Assembly: GCA_016715895.1 (NCBI GenBank)
Contig: JADJXH010000004.1
Coordinates: 1,922,001-1,986,000 of the forward strand
Origin: Flavobacteriales bacterium
GTDB lineage: Bacteria > Bacteroidota > Bacteroidia > Flavobacteriales_F > PHOS-HE28
Length of the DNA stretch: 64,000 bases
Direction: 5' to 3'
Numbering within the stretch: the first letter of the stretch is position 1; every line of letters starts with the position of its first letter. The position numbers and the translations under genes are program-made. Below the pieces are notes generated by a model, which worked only from the letters and a program-made list of their open reading frames with translations, was not told the DNA's origin and ran no database searches. Of this stretch, positions 26,092 through 36,800 are shown piece after piece.

Positions 26092-28029
26092 ATGCTCCGG
26101 TCGTTGCAACTCCTTCTTTCCGCGGCCCTGGTGGCTCCGCTGTGGAGCGGAACGGCCGCCTTCGCCCAAACACCGTGCGTCAACGGCCTCGCCGGTGCGT
26201 ATCCCTGTGAGCACATCGACCTGCTGGCGCACATGACCTTGGCGCAGTTGGGGGCGACCGGTCCACAGCCCAATGCGGCCGATCTCTGGGGCTGGACCGA
26301 TCCCCTGACCGGGCGGGAGTACGTCCTCATCGGCCTCAACAACGGCACCGCTTTCGTCGATGTCACCGTGCCCACGGCGCCGGTACGCATCGGCAACCTG
26401 CCGAGCCATTTCCCCACGAGCAACCTCTGGCGTGACGTGGACGTGGCAGGCAACTGGTGTTACATCGGATCCGAGCTGGCGGGGCATGGTCTGCAGGTGT
26501 TCGACCTCACCCGACTGCGGAACGTGCCGAACCCGCCGGTGGTCTTCACTGAGGATGCCTGGACCGGCGTGATCGGCAACAGCCACACCCTGTATGCGGA
26601 CAAGCAGCATCAGTACGTCTATGCGGTGGGCACAACCAGCATCAACAACGGCGGCCTCACGGTCTTCGATGTCAGCGATCCGTTGACGCCCACCCTCGTG
26701 GGCACGCACACGGTGGACGGGTACATCCACGAGAACGTGGTGTACACCTATGCGGGGCCCGACCCGGATCATCAGGGGAAGCAGTTGAGCTTCAACTTCC
26801 ACTCGGGCAACCCGGACAAGATCACCATCGTGGATGTGACGGACAAGACGGACATGACCACGCTGGCCACGATCACCTATTCCGGGGCGCGCATCAGCCA
26901 TCAGGGCTGGCTCACGGAGGATCATCGCTATCTGCTGATGAACGACGAGGGTGACGAAGGCTTCTTCGGGCACGGGACCCGCACACGGATCTTCGACCTC
27001 CTGAACGTGGATGCCCCCACTTATCTGGGCGCGTACACGGCCCCGATCGCCAGTGTGGACCACAATCTGTACGTCCATCGTGGCGCGGTCTACGCGAGCA
27101 ATTACACCAGCGGACTGCGGATCCTCGATACGGCCGGGGTCAGCACGGGCACGTTGACGCCGGTGGCGCATTTTGACACCTACCTGCCGAATGATGGTGC
27201 TTCCTACAACGGTGCATGGGGCAATTACCCCTTCTTCGAGAGCGGCATCGTGTCGGTGAGCGGGCTGGGTGAGGGCCTCTTCGTGCTGCGCCCCCGGGTG
27301 GGCATCCGGCTCAAGGCCTTTCTGGAGGGACCTTATGAGGCCCTGGACGGAATGATGCGCGATGACCTCCGCGCGCAGGGGGTGTTGCCGCTCTCCGAGC
27401 CATATACCGCGCTCGGGTATGTGCACACAGGGGGTGGGGGAGGGGAGACCGTTCAGCCCTCCATGCTGAGCATCACCGGTCCCGATGCCATCGTGGACTG
27501 GGTGCTGGTGGAGGTCCGCGACCCGGGCAGCCCGGCCGTTGTGGTGGCCTCGACCAGCGCACTGCTGCAGCGGGATGGTGACGTGGTGGCCGCGGACGGG
27601 AGCGGACCGGTGCGGTTCGGCGTGGCGCCCGGGCCCTGGCACGTGGCCCTGCGCCACCGCAACCACTTGGGCGTGATGACCGCCCAACCCGTGCACCTGG
27701 CCATCGGCGCGCGCACCGTGGACCTTCGGGGCACCGCGCTGTACGGGACCGGGGCGGCCAAGGAGGTGGCGGGTGTCTCCGTTCTCTGGGCTGGCAACGC
27801 CCTGCGCGACGATCGGCTGCGCTACACCGGGAGCGCCAATGACCGCGACCAGATCCTGGTGACCGTGGGCGGAGCGGTCCCCACGGCCACGGCCGCTGGA
27901 TACTTGGGTACGGACGTCAACCTGGACGGCGTGGTGAAATACGCCGGTGCCGCGAACGACCGGGACCCCATCCTGGTGAACATCGGCGGATCAGTGCCCA
28001 CGACCACCCGCCAGGAACAGCTCCCGTAG
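26092..28029 (+). CDS. Choice-of-anchor B protein with C-terminal EQLP module
   Basis: 645 residues from the ATG at 26092 (signal peptide ending GTAAFAQ). Residues ~25-395 match the choice-of-anchor-B propeller family built from LVIVD-type repeats. Examples are NLWRDVDVAGNWCYIGSEL, GLQVFDLTRLR, GGLTVFDVSDP, DGYIHENVVYTY, ISHQGWLTEDHRYLLMNDE, TRTRIFDLLNVD and NYTSGLRILDTAG. Family members are surface proteins whose anchors vary, as the name says. Residues 403-645 are the shared module, here with PILVNIGG near the end and the final four residues EQLP. No type A T9SS tail is present. It probably belongs to the transcript of the preceding gene, 28 bases upstream. Confidence 0.85.
   Translation: MLRSLQLLLSAALVAPLWSGTAAFAQTPCVNGLAGAYPCEHIDLLAHMTLAQLGATGPQPNAADLWGWTDPLTGREYVLIGLNNGTAFVDVTVPTAPVRIGNLPSHFPTSNLWRDVDVAGNWCYIGSELAGHGLQVFDLTRLRNVPNPPVVFTEDAWTGVIGNSHTLYADKQHQYVYAVGTTSINNGGLTVFDVSDPLTPTLVGTHTVDGYIHENVVYTYAGPDPDHQGKQLSFNFHSGNPDKITIVDVTDKTDMTTLATITYSGARISHQGWLTEDHRYLLMNDEGDEGFFGHGTRTRIFDLLNVDAPTYLGAYTAPIASVDHNLYVHRGAVYASNYTSGLRILDTAGVSTGTLTPVAHFDTYLPNDGASYNGAWGNYPFFESGIVSVSGLGEGLFVLRPRVGIRLKAFLEGPYEALDGMMRDDLRAQGVLPLSEPYTALGYVHTGGGGGETVQPSMLSITGPDAIVDWVLVEVRDPGSPAVVVASTSALLQRDGDVVAADGSGPVRFGVAPGPWHVALRHRNHLGVMTAQPVHLAIGARTVDLRGTALYGTGAAKEVAGVSVLWAGNALRDDRLRYTGSANDRDQILVTVGGAVPTATAAGYLGTDVNLDGVVKYAGAANDRDPILVNIGGSVPTTTRQEQLP
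27298..28026 (+). other. EQLP module, copy A
   Basis: Residues 403-645 of the choice-of-anchor-B protein. Landmarks: FLEGPYEALDGMMRDDLR, TGPDAIVDWVLVE, ALRHRNHLGVMTA, two YxGxANDRDxIL blocks (the second NDRDPILVNIGG), then QEQLP. Confidence 0.85.
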
Positions 28030-28073
28030 CGGAGCCTTCAAGCTTCCCTATCTTACCGGACCATTCCGATACC

Positions 28074-31000
28074 ATGCGCCATCTGCTCCTGGCGGCAGGC
28101 TTTGCTGCTCCGTTCGTACCCACCGCTTTGTTCGGTCAGTGTGTCACCACCTTTCCGTCCACCGAGGCCTTCACGGGCTTTACGGTGGGGACACCGGGCA
28201 CCTTCGTGAACAACTGGACGAACCTCACCACGGATGACCTGGACTGGTTCGCGGACAACAACGGCACGCCCACGCCGGCCACCGGTCCCATCGGCGACCA
28301 CACCTCCAACAACACGTCGGGCAAGTACCTGTACGTGGAGGCCACGGGTTCCACCGCGTCCCCGAACAAAACGGCCATCGTGCAGTCGCCGTGCTATAAC
28401 ATCAGCAGCCTGGCTTCTCCCTATCTCACGTTCTGGTACCACATGCAGGGGGCGCAGATGGGTGCCCTGTACGTGGACCTGAACGTGAACGGCACGATCC
28501 ATTCCGGGCTGTGGACGGCCGCGGGCGACCAGGGTCGGTATTGGACGCAAGGCTGGTTGGACCTGGCCCCGTGGGCGGGGCAGACCAACGTGCGGGTGCG
28601 ATTCCGGGCCGTGACGGGCACGGGCGAGCTCAGTGATATCGCCTTGGATGACGTGGTCATGGGCAACCTCATCCCCGTGTTCGGGTGCAACGAGCCCACC
28701 GCGGCGAACTACAGCGCCGGGGTCAACATCAACAACGGAACGTGCGACTACAGCTGCCCGTCAGGTCAGCAACGGGTGCGCATCGACCTGGTGGCGGACA
28801 ACTACCCGGGCGAGATCTCCTGGACCCTGAAGAACGGCGCCACCAACGTGGTCCTTGCCAGCGGGACCTTCACCGGCACCACGGTGTGTGTGCCAGCGGG
28901 CACCTGTCTGGTGTTCCGCATCAACGACACGGCCGGGGACGGCATCTATCACCCCTCCTATGGCTATGGTGGATACGCCGTGTTCCTGGACGGTGCGCTT
29001 GTCGTGGAAGGAGGGCAGTACGCCCAGTATGAGGAGACCGTGTTCAATTGCCCACCCGGGTTCAGTTGCACAGAGGCGATCCCGATCGGTCTCGGGCAGC
29101 ACACGGCGCCCAGTGTGGAGTACTGGTACGACTTCACCCCGGCCCAGCCGGGATCCTACACCATCACCACCTGCGGCCTCAACACCTGTGATACCAAGCT
29201 CTGGCTCTACGACATGGCCTGCAACCTGGTGAATCCCCAGCCGGGGATCGAAGGGGCCACCTTCGGGGACGACAACGACGGTGGCTGCGGTCTGCAGGCG
29301 GTGGTGAACGCCAACATGCCCGCCGGTGTCACGCATCACCTGCGGGTGGGCACCAACGGTGGCAGCTGTTCGAGCGTCACCTTCGAGATCATCTACAACG
29401 GTCCGGTGGAAGGCTGCACGGATCCCGGTTCCTGCAACTACGAACCGCTGGCCACCGTCCCCTGCGTGGATTGTTGCATCGCGCCCGGTGACCCGTCCTG
29501 CCCCGATGGCCCGGACCTGATCATGAGCCAGAGCGCGCTGCAGAGCAGCCTGAACCTGGCCACGGTGAACATCACCGATGCCTGTGCCCCCGTGGAGGGA
29601 TGCACCAAGGGCCTCGGCCAGCGCTATGTGCTGCGCTTCACCACCCGCATCGAGAACATCGGCACCACGGACTACTACATCGGCAGCCCGAGCGCCCAGC
29701 CGCAGATGTTCGACTTCAACAACTGCCACGGCCATGCCCACTACGCCGGCTACGCGGATTACATCCTCTTCGATACCCTGGGCAACAAGATCCCCGTGGG
29801 CTTCAAGAACGGCTTCTGCGTCATCGACGTGGGGTGCTATCCGGGTAACACGGGCCAGTTCGGATGCAGCAACATGGGCATCAGCAAGGGCTGCTACGAC
29901 ATCTATGGCAGTGGCACCACCTGCAACTGGATCGACATCACGGACGTGCCGGCGGGCAAGTACACCCTGGTGTTGCGTACGAACTGGCAGCAGGCCCCCG
30001 ATGCGCTGGGCCGCCATGAACAGAACTACGCGAACAACTACGCACAGGTGTGCATCCAGATCACGCGCAACGGGCAGAACGTGCCTTCCTTCAGCGTGGT
30101 GGGCAACTGCCCGACGTATACGGATTGCCTCGGTCAACCCTATGGGGATGCGGTGCTTGACTGCACAGGACAATGCGCGGGCACCACGAGGACCGGGGAC
30201 CTGAACAGCGACGGCTTCCAGACCCAGCCCGATGCACAGGCCTATGTGCAGGGCATACATGGCAACGATGTGTCCACCACCGCGTGCACGGACCTGAACG
30301 GCGATGGTGAGGTGACGGTCACGGATGCCGCGCTGATGGTGAACTGTTACAGCACCCAGGACGCCCACGACCAGTTGCCCCACCAGATCCATTATCATCC
30401 GTGGTGCGACTTCCCGCGGGGCTGGCTGAGCACGCTGGACACGGTAAGTCTCGCGATCGGCGCGTTCGACCAGGTCAACGGGACGGTGGACATCCACATC
30501 AAGAACCCGGATTGCCGCGTGCTGGGCTATGAGTTCGAGGTCTCGGGGCTGACCATCCAGAGCGTGCAGAACCTCGCGCCTTCGCTCCAGGGCGATATCA
30601 GCGTATCCTCCTCGCTGGGTGGCACCAAGGTGATCGGCCTGAGCTACCTGGACAGCACCCTGGCCAAGAACACCAGCTACGTGCCGCTCGTCCGGATCAA
30701 CTACCTGTCCCTCACCGGATCGCAGATCTGCATCGCCCACGTCACCGATATCGTGAACGACCAGGCCAACAATGTGATCACCCGCGTGGAGAACGGATGT
30801 GTGGCGGTGAACAACGTGCTGACCCTGGCCCCGAAGGTCTTCCTGGAGGGCTCCTACGACACGGGCACGGGTCTGATGCGCGACGACCTGCGGACCTCGG
30901 CGCTGATCCCGGCCTCCGAGCCGTACACGGCGCTGGGGTACGTGCAGGCAGGGGGCGGTGGTGGCGAACAGCTTGTGGGCGGCGTGCTCGACGTCACGGG

Positions 31001-31556
31001 TCCCGACGCCATCGTGGACTGGGTGCTCGTGGAGCTGCGAAGCGCGGTGACCCCGTCCACCATCGTGGCCACGCGATGTGCGTTGCTGCAACGCGACGGT
31101 GACATCGTGGGTGTGGACGGCGTGAGCAACGTTGTCCTGAACGCGCCGCCGGGGAATTACCATGTGGCCGTGCGCCACCGCAACCACCTGGGTGCGATGA
31201 CGGCCTCCGCGTCATCCTTGTCAGGTATCCCGGTGACGGTTGACCTTCGTTCACCGGGCACGGCCACATGGGGCACGCAGGCGCGCAAGACCGCCGGTGC
31301 CGTGCAGCTGCTCTGGGCCGGTAATGTGGTGCGCGACGGCAGCCTGAAGTATGCCGGCTCCAGCAACGATCGCGACCCCATCCTGAACGTGGTGGGCGGA
31401 AACACCCCCACATCGGTGGCGTTCGGCTACTACCGCGAGGATGTGAACATGAGCGGGGTGGTGAAATACGCCGGCAGCGCGAACGATCGCGATCCGATCC
31501 TGGTGAACATCGGCGGCACGGTGCCCACCGCGGTGCGGTCGGAACAATTGCCCTGA
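28074..31556 (+). CDS. Secreted lysyl oxidase with MAM-like, dockerin-like and EQLP modules
   Basis: 1160 residues with a signal peptide (LLLAAGFAAPFVPTALFGQ). Domains: MAM/jelly-roll-like at ~20-205 (YLTFWYHMQGAQMGALYVDL); two beta-sandwiches to ~450; lysyl oxidase at ~480-665; two dockerin-like calcium loops at ~707-770 (DLNSDGFQTQPD, DLNGDGEVTVTDA); a cohesin-like sandwich at ~790-910; the EQLP module at 918-1160. The oxidase has the copper motif CHGHAH (Cys551, His552, His554, His556), Lys578 and Tyr611 matching the lysine-tyrosylquinone pair of animal LOX, and Cys at 551/598, 582/588 and 607/617 matching its disulfides. It should oxidise amines outside the cell, with copper. Substrate unknown. 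Confidence 0.85.
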   Translation: MRHLLLAAGFAAPFVPTALFGQCVTTFPSTEAFTGFTVGTPGTFVNNWTNLTTDDLDWFADNNGTPTPATGPIGDHTSNNTSGKYLYVEATGSTASPNKTAIVQSPCYNISSLASPYLTFWYHMQGAQMGALYVDLNVNGTIHSGLWTAAGDQGRYWTQGWLDLAPWAGQTNVRVRFRAVTGTGELSDIALDDVVMGNLIPVFGCNEPTAANYSAGVNINNGTCDYSCPSGQQRVRIDLVADNYPGEISWTLKNGATNVVLASGTFTGTTVCVPAGTCLVFRINDTAGDGIYHPSYGYGGYAVFLDGALVVEGGQYAQYEETVFNCPPGFSCTEAIPIGLGQHTAPSVEYWYDFTPAQPGSYTITTCGLNTCDTKLWLYDMACNLVNPQPGIEGATFGDDNDGGCGLQAVVNANMPAGVTHHLRVGTNGGSCSSVTFEIIYNGPVEGCTDPGSCNYEPLATVPCVDCCIAPGDPSCPDGPDLIMSQSALQSSLNLATVNITDACAPVEGCTKGLGQRYVLRFTTRIENIGTTDYYIGSPSAQPQMFDFNNCHGHAHYAGYADYILFDTLGNKIPVGFKNGFCVIDVGCYPGNTGQFGCSNMGISKGCYDIYGSGTTCNWIDITDVPAGKYTLVLRTNWQQAPDALGRHEQNYANNYAQVCIQITRNGQNVPSFSVVGNCPTYTDCLGQPYGDAVLDCTGQCAGTTRTGDLNSDGFQTQPDAQAYVQGIHGNDVSTTACTDLNGDGEVTVTDAALMVNCYSTQDAHDQLPHQIHYHPWCDFPRGWLSTLDTVSLAIGAFDQVNGTVDIHIKNPDCRVLGYEFEVSGLTIQSVQNLAPSLQGDISVSSSLGGTKVIGLSYLDSTLAKNTSYVPLVRINYLSLTGSQICIAHVTDIVNDQANNVITRVENGCVAVNNVLTLAPKVFLEGSYDTGTGLMRDDLRTSALIPASEPYTALGYVQAGGGGGEQLVGGVLDVTGPDAIVDWVLVELRSAVTPSTIVATRCALLQRDGDIVGVDGVSNVVLNAPPGNYHVAVRHRNHLGAMTASASSLSGIPVTVDLRSPGTATWGTQARKTAGAVQLLWAGNVVRDGSLKYAGSSNDRDPILNVVGGNTPTSVAFGYYREDVNMSGVVKYAGSANDRDPILVNIGGTVPTAVRSEQLP
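30825..31553 (+). other. EQLP module, copy B
   Basis: Residues 918-1160 of the lysyl oxidase. The first loop reads GNVVRDGSLKYAGSSNDRDP and the second DVNMSGVVKYAG, so the second has Ser where Asp is expected. It ends in SEQLP. Confidence 0.85.
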
Positions 31557-31643
31557 GCGGCGAACCACGGCCCTCCTGGATCCGTTCATGGAGGGAACCC
31601 AACGTTCGGTCGATGGAGGTCCGGCGTCGGACCGGTACTGCCC

Positions 31644-31651
31644 TAGCTTCG
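31644..31651 (+). promoter_or_regulatory. TAnnTTCG -7-like element (TAGCTTCG)
   Basis: Six bases before the ATG at 31658. Same 8-mer as the box upstream of the epimerase at 9357, at nearly the same spacing. Confidence 0.55.
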
Positions 31652-31657
31652 TCCGCC

Positions 31658-33712
31658 ATGAACAACGCCCTCTTGCGCGGCTTTGCCGCCACCGTCCTCA
31701 TCCCGATCGCAGGCGCCGCCTTGCCCCAGTGCCCCGTGGGCCAGGTGGAGGTCGTGATCGAGGTGAGCACCGACGCCTACGCCTATGAAACGTACTGGGA
31801 GTTGCTGCCCGGTGGCTCCCCGTGCGGTAACGGGACCATCTTCAGCGGGGGCAACCCGTTGGTGGGCTGTGGCGGGGCAGGAGCTCAGCAGCAGCAGCCC
31901 GGCGGCTATGGGAACAACCTCACCATCGCTGAAGGCCCGTTCTGCCTGACCCAGGGTGCCAGCTACGATATTATCTGGGCGGACGATTGGGGTGACGCCG
32001 GGTTGAACTTCGCCGTCCTGGTGCAGGGCGTGAACGTCGCCAACTTCGTCGGCACGGGCGCAGGGCAGACCTTCAGCTTCGTGGCCGATCTCCCGGTCGC
32101 GCGTGACATGAGCGTCAATGGGCTGACCACCGCGCTCTTTGCGTTCCGCGATGAACCGGTCCGCATCATCGGTACCGTGGCCAGTCTTGGCTCCGACCCG
32201 GTGACCACCTTCGACCTGAACTACCGGATCAACGGTGGCGCGCCTGTGGTCCAGAACGTGGGACCTGTGAACCTGCAGGCCGGTGATGTGCTCGAGTTCG
32301 AGCACGCCACGCCCTGGGTGCCCGCCTCCACAGGCACCTTCACGCTGGAGGTCTGGGCCAGCAACATCAATGGCGGCACCGACATGGCTCCTGCCAATGA
32401 CCTGGCGACCTCATCCACGTTGGTGAACGAACCGATCCCCAACATCCTCGACCAGTACCTGATCGGTTCTCCCGTGGTGGAGACGATCGCCGATTCCGAC
32501 CAGGACCTGCTGGTGCCGCGCGACCTCGATTTCCATCCCGACCTGTCGCGCAACGAGCTCTGGGTGATCAACAAGGACACCGAGCAGAGCGGTGGCAGCA
32601 CGGTGAAGTTCACCAACGTGGGGCAGCCCGGAATGACCTGGCTGATGCAGGAGGACCCCAACAACTGGCACTTCATGAGCCTGCCCACCGGGATCGCCTT
32701 CGCCGATAACGACAACTTCGCCACCAGTCCGGGCATTTTCGACGCCAACCAGAACGGGGGGGATCCCTTCACGGGCCCAAGTCTCTGGAGCAGCGACCCG
32801 GCCATCTACGCGCAAGGCATCTTCGGTCCGCTCGGGAGCCACCTGGACATGCTGCATGTGAACCCCAACAGCCAGGGCATCGCGCATGAGCAATGGAACC
32901 GCTTCTGGGTGGTGGACGGCTACAATGGCGACATCGTTATGAATGATTTCCGGGAGGACCATGGTCCCGGGAACAGCTACCACGGCGATGCCATCATCCG
33001 CCGGTACGCTGACTTCACCATCACCCGTGATCCGAACGATCATGTGGTGAGCCACTGCGTGCTGGACAAGACCAGTGGATGGCTTTATGTGGTGGACAAC
33101 GGCGGCCAGCGGGTCCTCCGGATGGACATCCGTTCCGGCTCGGTCACCGGTCCGGCCACCTTTGGCCCTTGGGAGAGCTACGTGGAATACACCACCGTGA
33201 GCGGATACACCTGGGAGGTGATCGTGAGCACCGGGCTGGTACAACCCGCAGGCATCGATGTGGTGGGCGACCGCATGGTGCTGAGCGACCACGCGACCGG
33301 TGAGCTCATCATCTACGACATCTCCGGTTCGCCTGCGGTCGAACTGGGCCGGGTGGCCACTGCGGCTCCGGGCCTGATGGGTGTGAAGATCGGTCCCGAT
33401 GGCCGGATCTGGGTCGTGAACGCCACCACCCATGCCCTCCTGCGCGTGTCACCCGCGGCCACGGTCGGATCCTTGGATCGTTCGATCCCGGAGCTGAGCC
33501 TTGCACCCGTGCCGGCGGACGACCTGATGCAGGTCACCGGCCTGGGCGAAGCCGGTCGACGCGTACCTGTGGAGGTGCTCGATGCCTCGGGCCGTGTGGT
33601 CCTTGCCGACCTGCTCGATGGTGGAACGGACGTGATCGACCTCACTTCGCTGCTCAGTGGGACCTACGTCATCCGGGGCAACGGCCGGGTGGCGCGTTTC
33701 AGTCGGAAATGA
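31658..33712 (+). CDS. Exported beta-propeller protein with type A T9SS tail
   Basis: 684 residues from the ATG at 31658 (signal peptide ending GAALPQ). The N-terminal sandwich (~20-145) has YETYWELLPGGSPCGNG and YDIIWADDWGDAGLNFAV; similar energy/gel-type domains occur in other Bacteroidota surface proteins. A CARDB-like domain at ~150-265 is followed by an NHL/SMP-30-like propeller at ~280-600 (RDLDFHPDLSRNELWVINKD, LYVVDNGGQRVLRMDIRSG, PAGIDVVGDRMVLSDHATG, MGVKIGPDGRIWVVNATTH). The final ~75 residues are a type A sorting domain (LSLAPVPADDLMQV, VLDASGRVVLAD, SGTYVIRG). No catalytic residues recognised. It sits between two module-bearing genes but uses the canonical tail. Confidence 0.82.
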   Translation: MNNALLRGFAATVLIPIAGAALPQCPVGQVEVVIEVSTDAYAYETYWELLPGGSPCGNGTIFSGGNPLVGCGGAGAQQQQPGGYGNNLTIAEGPFCLTQGASYDIIWADDWGDAGLNFAVLVQGVNVANFVGTGAGQTFSFVADLPVARDMSVNGLTTALFAFRDEPVRIIGTVASLGSDPVTTFDLNYRINGGAPVVQNVGPVNLQAGDVLEFEHATPWVPASTGTFTLEVWASNINGGTDMAPANDLATSSTLVNEPIPNILDQYLIGSPVVETIADSDQDLLVPRDLDFHPDLSRNELWVINKDTEQSGGSTVKFTNVGQPGMTWLMQEDPNNWHFMSLPTGIAFADNDNFATSPGIFDANQNGGDPFTGPSLWSSDPAIYAQGIFGPLGSHLDMLHVNPNSQGIAHEQWNRFWVVDGYNGDIVMNDFREDHGPGNSYHGDAIIRRYADFTITRDPNDHVVSHCVLDKTSGWLYVVDNGGQRVLRMDIRSGSVTGPATFGPWESYVEYTTVSGYTWEVIVSTGLVQPAGIDVVGDRMVLSDHATGELIIYDISGSPAVELGRVATAAPGLMGVKIGPDGRIWVVNATTHALLRVSPAATVGSLDRSIPELSLAPVPADDLMQVTGLGEAGRRVPVEVLDASGRVVLADLLDGGTDVIDLTSLLSGTYVIRGNGRVARFSRK

Positions 33713-33775
33713 CCCGGGACCGTTGGGATCCCGATCGGCGGTGATCTGGTGGTGGACCCGGGGTGGTCGATCCGG

Positions 33776-33783
33776 TATCTTGC
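33776..33783 (+). promoter_or_regulatory. Variant -7-like element TATCTTGC
   Basis: TA and the first TT match the consensus, while the last two bases are GC instead of TG. The same 8-mer precedes the second lysyl-oxidase gene (39251-39258). It is 25 bases before the ATG at 33809. Confidence 0.35.
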
Positions 33784-33808
33784 AGACCCTCAAGTTGCGC
33801 CTTTTCTG

Positions 33809-36800
33809 ATGAAGAAACTCCTACTTAACACGGTCCTCGTGGCCGCCTTGCTGTCACCCGTCGCGGATGCCTTCGCCCAGGTCCCCCTTCGCGAACCCGC
33901 GACCATCGCTCGGGGCGAACTGCTTCGGAAAGGATACGCCGCCGACGATATCGAAGGACTGACGATCACGGATGCGTATACGGACCGGCGCACCGGCGTG
34001 CTTCATGCCTACCTGCGTCAGACGGTCCAGGGGATCGAGGTCTACGGCACGGAGGTGGCCTTGCACATCAAGCCGGACGGGACCATCGTTTCGATGCACG
34101 AGCGGCTCGTCAAGGGCGCAGCGGCGCGCGCGGCGAAAGGCGGTGTGTCCTTGACGCCGGAGCAGGCGCTGGAACGTGTGATGCTGATGGAAGGGCTTCG
34201 TCCTGTCACGCTCGTCCGCAAACGTGTCGATGACCGCCGCAGGCAGGTCGTGTTCGCTGGTGAGGGGCTTGCCAGCGAGGATCCCGAGGTGCGGCTGTTC
34301 ATGCTGGAGCACCTGGGTCAACTGGTCCCGGTGTGGAACGTCACCCTCTACATGCCCGACGGATCGCACTGGTGGAACATCCGCTTGGACGCCGCGACCG
34401 GCAAGGAACTGGAGCGCAACGACTGGGTGAGCCAGTGCCGGTTCGACGAACCTGCTGCCGCTCATGCGGAACACGACCATGGCGTGGCACCTCCAGCACC
34501 GGCGCCGGCCGCCGCCAACGACCTCAACGTCTTCCCCATGCCGCTGGAGAGCCCCAGCCATGGCGCCCGAGCGATCCGCAACGCCTCCTGGACCGCCGCT
34601 CCGAACGCATCCCCCTTCGGATGGAACGATACCGATGGCACCCCGGGGGCAGAGTTCACCATCACGCGGGGGAACAATGTGTACGCCTCCGAGGACCGCG
34701 ACAACAACAACGTGCCGGGTTTCAGCCCCGATGGTGGACCCACGCTCGATTTCGACTTTCCGCTCGATCTGGCGCTCGAACCGGTCGATTACGAATCGGC
34801 CGCCATCGCCAACCTGTACTACTGGAACAACATCATCCACGATGTGATGTATCAGTACGGCTTCGATGAGACGAGCGGCAACTTCCAGGTGAACAACTAC
34901 GGGAACGGCGGTGCCGGCAACGATGCGGTGAACGCGGACGCGCAGGATGGTAGCGGCACGAACAACGCCAACTTCGGGACCCCGCCTGACGGCAGCGCGC
35001 CGCGGATGCAGATGTTCCGCTGGACCAGCACCTCCCCCGCGCGGGACAGCGACCTGGACAATGGGGTCATCGTGCACGAGTACGGCCATGGGATCAGCAA
35101 CCGCCTTGTGGGCGGACCCTCCAACACCAGCTGCCTGTCCAATGCCGAGCAGATGGGCGAGGGCTGGAGCGATTATTATGCCTTGATGTTCACCATGGAA
35201 CCGGGTGATCAAGGGCCCGACCCACGGGGCATCGGCACCTACGTCCTCGGGCAACCGGTGACCGGCGCGGGTATCCGACCGGCACCGTACTCCACCAACT
35301 TCGGGGTGAACGGATACACCTACGCTTCGACGAACTCGGGGCTGAGCCAGCCGCACGGCATCGGGTTCGTATGGTGCACGATGCTGTGGGAGATGACCTG
35401 GGACCTCATCGCGCAGTACGGGTTCAGCCCCGACCTGTACAACGGTACGGCGGGCAACAACATCGCCATGAACCTCGTGACGGAGGGGCTGCGCTACACG
35501 GCGTGCAACCCTGGATTCGTGGATGGCCGCGATGCCATCCTTCAGGCGGATCAGGTCCTCTATGGTGGGGCGAACCAACAGCTCATCTGGGCCGCCTTCG
35601 CCCGTCGGGGCCTCGGGTTCAGCGCCAGCCAGGGAAGTTCCTCCAGCCGCTCCGACCAGGTGGAGGCCTTTGACGTACCGCTCGATGTGAACGTCGGCGT
35701 GTCCGGCATCATCGAGCCCCTCCAGGGCATGTACCCGGACTGTGCGAACGACCCCCGACCCGTGAAGGTGACCGTCCGCAACAACGGTCTGTTGCCGCAG
35801 TCCAACATCCCGGTGAGCTACCGGCTGGACAATGGGGCTGTGGTCAGCACGGTTCTGGCCGGCCCCCTCAATTCGGGCCAGGTGGTCGAACTGAGCTTCC
35901 CCGGGACCGTCGCCATCGCGGGTCTGGGCAACCACCTCCTCAAGGCATGGACCTCGATGCCCGGCGATCTGGCCGCGGCCAACGACACCTCCACGGCGAC
36001 CTATCAGCTGTATGCGGGGGGGGCCTTGGCGGCGCCCTTCCTGGAGGACTTTGAGAGCGGCTCCCTCTGCGGCACTTCGAGCAATTGTGGCGCCACCATC
36101 TGTGCCCTGCCCAATGGATGGGTGAACGTCACCAGTGGTGCGTTCGATGGTACCGATTGGCGGACGGACGAGAACGGCACGCCCAGCACGGGAACCGGTC
36201 CGGTTGCGGACCTGCAGCCCGGGACCACCACTGGGAACTACATCTACCTGGAGGCGTCCTCCTGCCTCAACAGTGAGGCCCACCTGCTGAGCCCCTGCAT
36301 CGACCTTTCCGGGGTGTTGCTGCCTCGGCTCCGGTACGGCTATCACATGTTCGGGCCGGCGATGGGCTCCCTGCGGGTCGATGTGTTCGATGGGGAACAA
36401 TGGCATCTGGACATCACTCCGGCGGTCCAGGGTGACCAAGGCAACGCCTGGCAGACCCGGATCGTGAACCTCGATGCCTTCGCCGGTGGCACCATCGTGC
36501 TCCGGTTCCGTGGGCGCACGGGCACGGATTTCACCTCAGACATGGCGCTGGATGCGATCGAGGTGTATGACGGCGCGATCCCGCCGGTGGTGGACCACAG
36601 CGCCACGCCGTCCAGCTATTGCGTTGGAGGCAAGGTGACGCTCAGCGACCTGTCCATCAATGATCCCACGGGGTGGAATTGGTCCTTGAGCCCATCCACC
36701 GGGTTCACCTTCACCGATGGCACCAGCGCGACCAGCCAGAACCCGGTGTTGCGCTTCGATGCACCCGGGACCTACGATGTGACCCTGCAGGCCTCCAACC

